From positions 16,257,701 to 16,321,700 of the forward strand of contig NC_092662.1 in the NCBI RefSeq assembly GCF_032118995.1: a stretch of 64,000 nt of DNA, given 5' to 3'. The position numbers and the translations under genes were made by a program. The notes under the pieces were generated by a model that was not told the origin of the DNA, searched no databases, and was given only the letters and a program-made list of their open reading frames with translations. This DNA comes from Asterias amurensis (Eukaryota > Echinodermata > Asteroidea > Forcipulatida > Asteriidae). Positions 57,512 to 64,000 of this stretch are shown one piece after another; the stretch's first letter is position 1; every line of letters starts with the position of its first letter.

Positions 57512-60500
57512 ATGGCTCCTCTTATTTCTGAGGAGCTTGCTACCGTGGATTTCGTTGTAATAGGACTATACTTTCTCTTCGTTTTGTTGGTTGGACTCGG
57601 GGTAAGTTGACAATGGTTTAATTTGGCATATTTAGTTCACCCTTGTTGTTCTAGTGGTCGTTTGGACTTTGACTCTGCCACATGTGTTTTAGTAGCTTGT
57701 TGTTGTGGTAGACTCAAAACAATCGCCATTTTGTAGGCCTATTAGGCAAAATTCAGAACAAAACAAAATTGCAAATTGGTGGATATATTATTTCTCATTG
57801 ACAAAACTGATTTTATGAATTTCTATTTGAAGTAAAATGTTCGAACGAGGGGAGTGGGTAGGGTTTAAACATAGCTCTCACGCGAAGCACACTGGCCGAG
57901 CGCCCCTCTCTTGCTTGGTGAGACCGACACCCCAGTATACCAGTATAGGGCGCGGCGGACCCAACATCGATTGATTCAATCCAGGCTTTATCGGTTACCA
58001 AACTCAACTCAAACTGGTATAAGGAACCGTTCACAACTAGCCTCTATTGTTTGTCAACAAAGAATGAACACTATCCTCAACTTCTTGTGCGTATAACAGT
58101 TGTTCCATCCGTATTTAGGTCACTTTCCATAAGGGTTTGTAGTTTAGTGCAAAACATTGAACTTAAGGTTGATTGCTTGAGAGTTCCGTAATGCCAGTCA
58201 CGTGTTCAACAAAGAGTTTGTCTTCGCGTGATCTTAACGGAATCTCATTGGCCAGAATTAATTGGTTGAAAACCGGTGGGCGTTTTGCTCGTTGCTAATT
58301 GGTCATTGTGTAAATATTCTTGGTGGCCTAGGAACGCCCAAATGAAAGTACTAAATCTTGTTGGCCAAGACAAACAACTTAACACAGAAGCCAAACCTTT
58401 TATTGCAGTTTGTCTTGTGGTTTAATTTGTATTATTTTGTTCTCCAACAGTCCATGTTTAGGTCGAACAGAGGCAGTGCACAGGGTTATTTTCTCGCTGG
58501 GGGATCGATGTTGTGGTTTCCGGTGAGTACAGACCACAGGTGTCTATCCAGCAATTTAAAAAAAAATTGTTAACATTTTTAAAAATCCAAATACGAATAA
58601 ACTCACTGCACTTAAACCTACCCCAGTCTAAACAAACCAATTAGTTTACATCAACCTTATGTATTTTTTCATTTTGAATAACAATGCCTCGCTGGATAAA
58701 AAAAAATCTACCAAAATGTTGGCTTTTAGTACAAACAAAAATATCTTCGAATTTGGTTGAGTATAAAGCAACGTATCAATGAGGTATCATCTTTTTGAGT
58801 TTGTATTAAAAATCATATACCGGTAGGCCTATAATTTATGTTAAACTGGGTTTTTATTTTAATTTGGATTCATGCCTATTGAACAAAATTCTGGTCTAAA
58901 ACCAATGTTGACATACAAGATCATTTAGGGGTTTCAGTTTTACCGATTGTCCTAACTTTATATTGTTAATCTCTATTTTGAAGGTTGGGGCATCGCTATT
59001 TGCAAGTAACATCGGCAGTGAACATTTCATAGGACTAGCTGGTTCAGGAGCTACCTCTGGTATTGCAGTCGCTGCATTCGAACTCAACGTAAACAATAAT
59101 TATATTATTTCACCCGTAATATGTTAACTTTTCCCCCTCCAGACTTTCTTAATTGTGTGGCGTGTAACCAAATACGCCACAACAACAGGCCTGTTTGAAT
59201 TTGTAATGGTGAAATTTGTCTTCATGTCTCTGTAATTGTTCTCATACAAACATTTAACAAGTAAATTGAATAATTATAAAGTCCTATTAAAAAAGTTGAA
59301 TTTTATTTTCTGATCTGTCACCCAAATAAATTTTAGAGTTGAAGACACTTACTAAAAAGTAATAAAACAATTGATTCATAGTTTTATAAAACTACAAAAG
59401 AATATTAGTTTTGAGGCATTGCATGGTGAGGTACCAATGTCTATTCGGTTTACACCAAGACTGTATGCCTATGTGTACATTAGCTGTGTAGATTTTGATC
59501 TTTTGGAATTAACTCTTGCTTTTTATTCTAACAGCCATACAACATCTAAATACAATTATTCAATACAAAAAAGTTGTTCTTATTTCCATCAGGCGTTAGT
59601 GATAGTCCAGTTACTAGGATGGATATTTCTACCCGTCTACTTAGCTGGAGGGATCTTTACAATGCCAGACTATCTCCAGAAGAGGTTTGGTGGCAAGAGG
59701 ATCCAGATGTACATATCCCTCCTCTCACTGGCACTCTACATCTTCACTAAGATCTCGGTAAGTGATGGTCACTTTGTGACCATTAGGACCAACTCCATTG
59801 GATGACTGCTTGATATTCCAACAATGTTTTGATGGGTTGTGCAAAAGGGGCTTCAGACCCCCCTCCTGCTCCCAACCCCCACCTCTTTAGTGGCAAGAGG
59901 AATTCCAGATGTATAATATCTGTACCCTCTCTAGCACTCAATATCTTCACGAAGATCTCGGTAAGCGATGGTCACAAAGTGTGGATTACACAGATGGATG
60001 ACTGCTCTATATTCCAACACCCCTATGTTCCGACACCCCTACGTTTTGAAAACCCCCGTGCAGGCATGATCCTTCATGGGGGCAGCAAAGGCAATTGCCT
60101 CCATGCTCCCTGGTCAATGCCTCGGTGCCCTTGAAATGCTGCAGTAGAAATTGACAATGTCCTCATAGGGTGCCCTGTACCAAGGAGAACTTGCCTTGGT
60201 GCCTTTGATACAGGCCTGCTCATAATTTACACAAGTAGGTTTGGAGTTAGGGCTTGGTCAAGGATTAGGAAAATACACAGGTTTTTTTTGGAACAAAGGG
60301 GTGTAATCCTCTCCAATAAAGAAACCCATTCACATTTTCAGTTTCCTCAATATTTTTTAAACCTTCTTCTTAATTTGAAACTGTGTACTTTCAAATGAAC
60401 AAGTTTCCAATCTTATTAAAGATGTACCGGTAATTAATGTTACACAGTCTTTACTTAAGTTGTCTGCTGTTTTGTTCTTGCTTTCACAATTTTTGTTTAC

Positions 60501-63500
60501 ACCATTAAAATTTGAATTTTTTTGTTCTAAATTATTTTTGCAGGTTGATCTCTACTCAGGAGCACTATTCATTGAGCAGGCCTTACATTGGAATCTTTAT
60601 GTGGCTATTCTATCTCTCCTGGCTATAACTGCATTGTACACAGTGACAGGTTGGTGAAACAAATTGCACATTTCTGAACATAAAATTGTTTAAAAAGTGA
60701 ATCAAAGTTAGTCAAAGTGAGTTCACATAAATGATGCGTTCGTTTAGCTTCCCTGGGTCATCCCCGGTGTGTGGTGGTTGTCCAGGACGAACCTGGGCAA
60801 TTATCTGCACACGTTCGTCCTGGAAAAAAAAACCACCAGGGTCACACACCAGGGTCGACCCAGATATAGCATGGCTCAGGATGGGAATCAAATCAGTTCC
60901 AAAGAGGTGAAAGGAAGGGAGGAGATCACCAAACTGACCTAACTGCACCACTTTTCTGTAGCAGTTTGATTTGAATACCTAGCCACGAATGTGGGTAATT
61001 ATCTGCACACGTTCATCCTGGAAAAAAAAAACGTCAAACACCGGGGTCGACCCAGATATAGCATGGCTCAGGATGGGAATCAAATCAGTTCCAAAGAGGT
61101 GAAAGAAAGGGAGGAGATCACCAAACTGACCTAACTGCATCACTTTTCTGTAGCAGTTTGATGTGAATACCTAGCCACTTAGAGACTCTTCACAACCAAT
61201 AATTTATAACTATTTATTCTTATCCTGCAGGTGGACTAGCTGCAGTTATTTTCACCGATACCCTTCAAGCTGTTATAATGCTAATAGGAGCAACGGTGCT
61301 ATGTATCATGAGTAAGTTACTCTTCCAACCCTGTTTTAAAATTAGTTTAATTTATCCCTGGAACCAAAATTGTACAAGAAATACAAAACCAACTAAATTA
61401 CAGTACCTTGAGTAAATAACTGGTTCTTCTAAGTAATAGCTATTATACTTCAGACCATATAATGCAAAGTAGGATTCCCAGAGTTCAAAAGTGTAAATTA
61501 AAGATGCTATGTCAGATTTTTGGCCGATTTGACCCCAAAATTTTGATTTAAAATTCAATAGGTATTTTGATGGGGGTCGAGAAAGTTACAAGCTTTCATT
61601 TGAGCCATTGCTCGAAAAAGTCCGCCAATTATTAGTAGCAGTGAAATAAAGTGCTCAAAACTAGTTTTCATCGGGATCCCGACAATATATCACGTGACCA
61701 ATTCTTATGTGTTTTATAAGAAACGTTTTAAAAAATGTTCATGGTTCCTGACCATTAAAAGTTAAAGTTAAAGTTTTTTTCGTTAGAGCAGGTGATACTC
61801 TTTGAAATACCATTCACTCAAAAAATCTATTTTTTAATGTTTGGGGCCAAAAATCTGACATAGCATCTTTAATTAGTACAAATGTAAAGCAAATAAAACA
61901 ACAAAGTTTATAAACAAGGTGCAAATGAAGCAGTTGTCGTAATTAGAACCCTCTTGCTAAAGGTTACCCAAATAATGAGATATTTACTACGGTTTATTAG
62001 TGTTTACCCTTGCAGCTATCATGACATCAGTGAATGGTGATATTTGTTGAGGTTGTTGAAGTGAACAGATTAAACTGTGGACTTTGATCTATCAGAAGTG
62101 AAGGCCAGTCCTAGATACTGTTATCAACAAGGTTTAAATGTTTATTTTCTTTATGCAAGGCCAATGTACACTCGGCAAAATATACACATAAAATCAGCCA
62201 GAGAATATTTATATTTTAGAAACTTTCTTTGTAGGGTGTGGCCAGCTGGGCCCAATTTCATGGCTCTGCTTACCGCAGAATTCTGCGCTTCCAAACATGT
62301 TTCCCCGCTTACGTGCAAGCGCTAAATTTCTGCGCTAGCCTTGTAAGCGTAGAATGCCTAGTAACGTGGAGTACGCACGCGCGGAAGCCAAAGTTCACAG
62401 CTAACCCGTGAAATATGCTTGCCGTAAGCACATAATTCCCTGCTTCCGTAAGCGCCGATTCCTTGCTTACGGTAAGCAGAGCCATGAAATTGGACCCTGG
62501 GCTGATCATGATGCACCAGTTCATCATTTATTGGTTCACTTTTCCTGCACTGGAGAATGACCCACAATAAACCATCATAGGGCAGCCATCTTGTTCACCC
62601 GTTCAAATCAATGTCACCAAACAAGAACGTCAGGTCTCGTTTTTGGCATGTTTTGAAGACACAAATTAGATGTTTGAAAGTGTAAGTAAAAACATTTTCA
62701 TGAAAAACGAAAATCAACACACAAATAATGAACTCTACATCAAAATATATACAATGCAGTTTAATTGCAAAAATGTACCAACTACATACTGATGCAGCAA
62801 AAAGATTTTAAAACATTGTAAAAAAGTAGACACTGTCACCTTTTAGGGGGAACACAACATCAGTAAACAATAGAGTCTTTAATTTAGCATTGAAAAAAAA
62901 CATGAAATTAAAGCCCCCCCCTTCCTTTAAAAACAGAGGTAGTGCATTCCACATCTTTGAAGCAGCCAAATCAAAAGTGTGATCCCCAAAAGAGTACAAC
63001 GCCCTAACCTTAAGAAAACTAAAAAATGTTGTCTCCTCCAAACTCCAAACTCTAGGTTTCATCGAGGTAGGGGGTTACTCTGAACTGAAGGAGAAGTTCC
63101 TATCTCCATTGGCCTATGCCAATATCTCCAAGCTGGACCCTAGTAACGACTGTGGGAAGGCTCCAAATGATTCATTCAGTTTACTGAGGGAGCCTTCAGA
63201 CGATGAGCTACCTTGGCCGGGATTCATATTCGGACAATCTATTGCTTCACTATGGTACTGGGCCACTGATCAGGTATGATGACAAATAGTGGGTTAATTT
63301 TGGAGGAGTGGTTATTGTAGGGTGTAGGTGTTGGAAGGCTCCCAACGATTCCCTCAGTTTGCTGAGGGAGCCCTCTGATGATGAGCTACCTTGGCCAGGG
63401 TTCATATTCGGACAATCTATTGCTTCACTGTGGTACTGGGCAACTGATCAGGTATGATGACAAATAGTGGGTTAATTTTACATTCAAGTGAACGGTTAAA

Positions 63501-63740
63501 GTTATAAGTATCAATATCAATAGTCTTTCCATCAATGCCTTATTTTATTGGATATACATTTGCTTTAATACTTAAAAATAATTTAAATCTACTATCTTCT
63601 TTAGGTAATTGTACAGAGAGCCCTGGCGGCCAAGAACCTGTCACACGGTCAGGGCGGTACCCTGATGGCTGGTGTCCTGAAGATATCGCCAATGTTCCTC
63701 ATCGTCATGCCTGGCATGATCAGTCGTGTTCTTTATCCAG
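57512..63740 (+). CDS. SLC5 family sodium/sugar cotransporter (SGLT-like), N-terminal part; runs off the right edge
   Basis: Plasma membrane Na+-coupled solute carrier of the LeuT-fold SSS family. Eight exons join in phase to 324 aa: 57512-57601, 58451-58522, 58984-59088, 59593-59757, 60544-60649, 61231-61311, 63056-63273, 63605-63740. Seen: TM1 ([19 protein letters not shown]), [108 protein letters not shown] and [10 protein letters not shown]. Residues that match SGLT1 sugar contacts N78, H83, E102, Y290, W291 and K321 are kept; T287 is Ser, a mild change. [10 protein letters not shown] in the extracellular loop has a glycosylation site. The pattern is closest to SLC5A1/SLC5A9-type glucose and mannose carriers; the exact orthologue was not settled. 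About half of the protein is beyond the window. Confidence 0.92.
59880..59975 (+). pseudogene. Decayed partial copy of SLC5 exon 4
   Basis: AGTGGCAAGAGGAATTCCAG through CTTCACGAAGATCTCGGTAA repeats the last ~70 bp of exon 4 (59689-59757) and about 15 bp of the following intron, including the donor. It has small insertions that break the frame and no acceptor is clear. It is a fossil exon in the intron just after exon 4. Confidence 0.8.
60080..60225. repeat. Dispersed repeat fragment (GGTGCCCTTGAAATG type)
   Basis: CTCGGTGCCCTTGAAATGCT and GGTGCCCTGTACCAAGGAGA resemble the fragments at about 16725, 50325 and 8030. SLC5 intron 4. Confidence 0.4.
60730..61195. repeat. MITE remnant followed by a 198-bp tandem duplication, SLC5 intron 5
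   Basis: ATGCGTTCGTTTAGCTTCCC is the left end of the element family at 53034. From 60795 a unit beginning GGGCAATTATCTGCACACGT is repeated from 60993, 198 bp later, and runs to about 61190. The two units share long blocks such as GGTCGACCCAGATATAGCAT and ATCACCAAACTGACCTAACT. Confidence 0.8.
61498..61872. mobile_element. MITE with long perfect terminal inverted repeats
   Basis: TTAAAGATGCTATGTCAGAT at the left is the exact inverted match of ATCTGACATAGCATCTTTAA at the right, and the match goes on into TTTTTGGCC (28 bp in all). TTAA lies at both edges. No transposase frame is seen inside; it is non-autonomous. Clean ends suggest a fairly young insertion. SLC5 intron 6. Confidence 0.85.
62248..62497. 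mobile_element. MITE with GGGCCCAATTTCATGGCTCT termini
   Basis: GGGCCCAATTTCATGGCTCT at the left pairs with AGAGCCATGAAATTGGACCC at the right, followed inward by CTTACCG / CGGTAAG. A partial copy is at 16515-16690 in FIRRM. SLC5 intron 6. Confidence 0.8.
62820..63052 (-). mobile_element. LINE fragment, C-terminal end of the reverse transcriptase ORF
   Basis: The minus-strand translation includes [20 protein letters not shown] followed by [12 protein letters not shown] and NAKLKTLLF. This is the well-known end of many CR1/Jockey-group LINE proteins (YGxRAFxxAAPxLWNxLP...FKxxLKTxLF). Only this tail is left. Its 5' side ends within a few bases of the acceptor of SLC5 exon 7. Confidence 0.7.
63315..63480 (+). 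pseudogene. Partial duplicate of SLC5 exon 7 with its donor
   Basis: 63327-63451 repeats the second half of exon 7 (63152-63273) with about ten changes, still reading [20 protein letters not shown] and [17 protein letters not shown], and then repeats at least 25 bp of the intron after it. The first half of the exon is missing. An acceptor-like TTATTGTAG at about 63320 lies just before it, so it could be either a relic or a shorter alternative exon. Confidence 0.75.
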
Positions 63741-63829
63741 GTAAGTTCAAACAAACTCCGATAAAAAATTGGCAAACTAAATATTCAGCATATTTTTCAC
63801 CATATTTTTCATATTGTTTTGTAGTGAAC

Positions 63830-64000
63830 CAGTGCCCAATTTCTAAGCAGAAAATATTGCTTAACAGTTGTCTACTAAACATAAATAAGCAGGACACCAG
63901 TCACAACTTGTACATGTGACCTGGTTGTTTGGTTGGTAACCTTATTCTGGTAAGCCTAATTTTGTTGAGCTTAGCTACTTTTGGGGTATAAGCAGTTCTA
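63830..64000. repeat. GCTTAGCAGAAAATAAGCAGG-type dispersed repeat
   Basis: CCCAATTTCTAAGCAGAAAA, AATAAGCAGGACACCAGTCA, GTTGGTAACCTTATTCTGGT and GCTTAGCTACTTTTGGGGTA recur, in part, at 15305-15770, 25310-25460, 38690-38800 and 44050-44210. It appears to be the commonest repeat of the window; its class is not known to me. Confidence 0.55.

Noticed and set aside
1-64000. Endogenous retroviruses, LTR elements, Polintons or toxin genes
   Set aside because: No LTR pairs, gag, integrase, capsid or envelope-like segments were recognised anywhere in the window.

Overview
The window is animal genomic DNA: long introns with GT-AG splice sites, many short palindromic repeats (MITEs) and tRNA-derived SINEs, and genes whose proteins look like those of non-vertebrate deuterostomes. 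An echinoderm, perhaps a sea star, is the best guess; this is an inference from protein similarity and repeat style and was not tested by any search.

Six host gene loci (seven genes) alternate in strand. (1) 45-10878, minus: the 5' part of DNMT1 (maintenance DNA methyltransferase), from the start codon to the first BAH domain; the catalytic part lies beyond the left edge. (2) 12152-21908, plus: complete FIRRM (C1orf112, partner of FIGNL1 in recombination), 18 coding exons, about 935 aa, with a minor-class AT-AC first coding intron. (3) 24288-43003, minus: complete ASPM (spindle pole protein), 22 coding exons, 3387 aa, with one 5.1-kb exon carrying about 71 IQ motifs. (4) 43251-47103 and 49882-51981, plus: two tandem nucleoside hydrolase genes, the first with two alternative last exons. 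(5) 52665-56616, minus: complete MRPL21 (mitochondrial ribosomal protein L21), 206 aa. (6) 57512-63740, plus: the first eight exons of an SGLT-type SLC5 sodium/sugar cotransporter, cut by the right edge.

The layout is head-to-head (DNMT1/FIRRM), tail-to-tail (FIRRM/ASPM), head-to-head (ASPM/nucleoside hydrolase A), tail-to-tail (hydrolase B/MRPL21) and head-to-head (MRPL21/SLC5). DNMT1, FIRRM and ASPM all act in S phase or mitosis, and the ASPM/hydrolase divergent promoter has two CCAAT boxes 33 bp apart and a CHR-like site, a known cell-cycle promoter style. Exon joins were built by hand from splice sites, reading phase and family similarity; DNMT1, FIRRM, ASPM, both hydrolases and MRPL21 all keep phase through every join.

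No wholly new system was found. The most interesting points are the duplicated terminal exon and patchy exon identity of the hydrolases, the AT-AC intron in FIRRM, the higher-order IQ repeats of ASPM, the partly duplicated exons in the SLC5 gene, and several well-kept palindromic elements.
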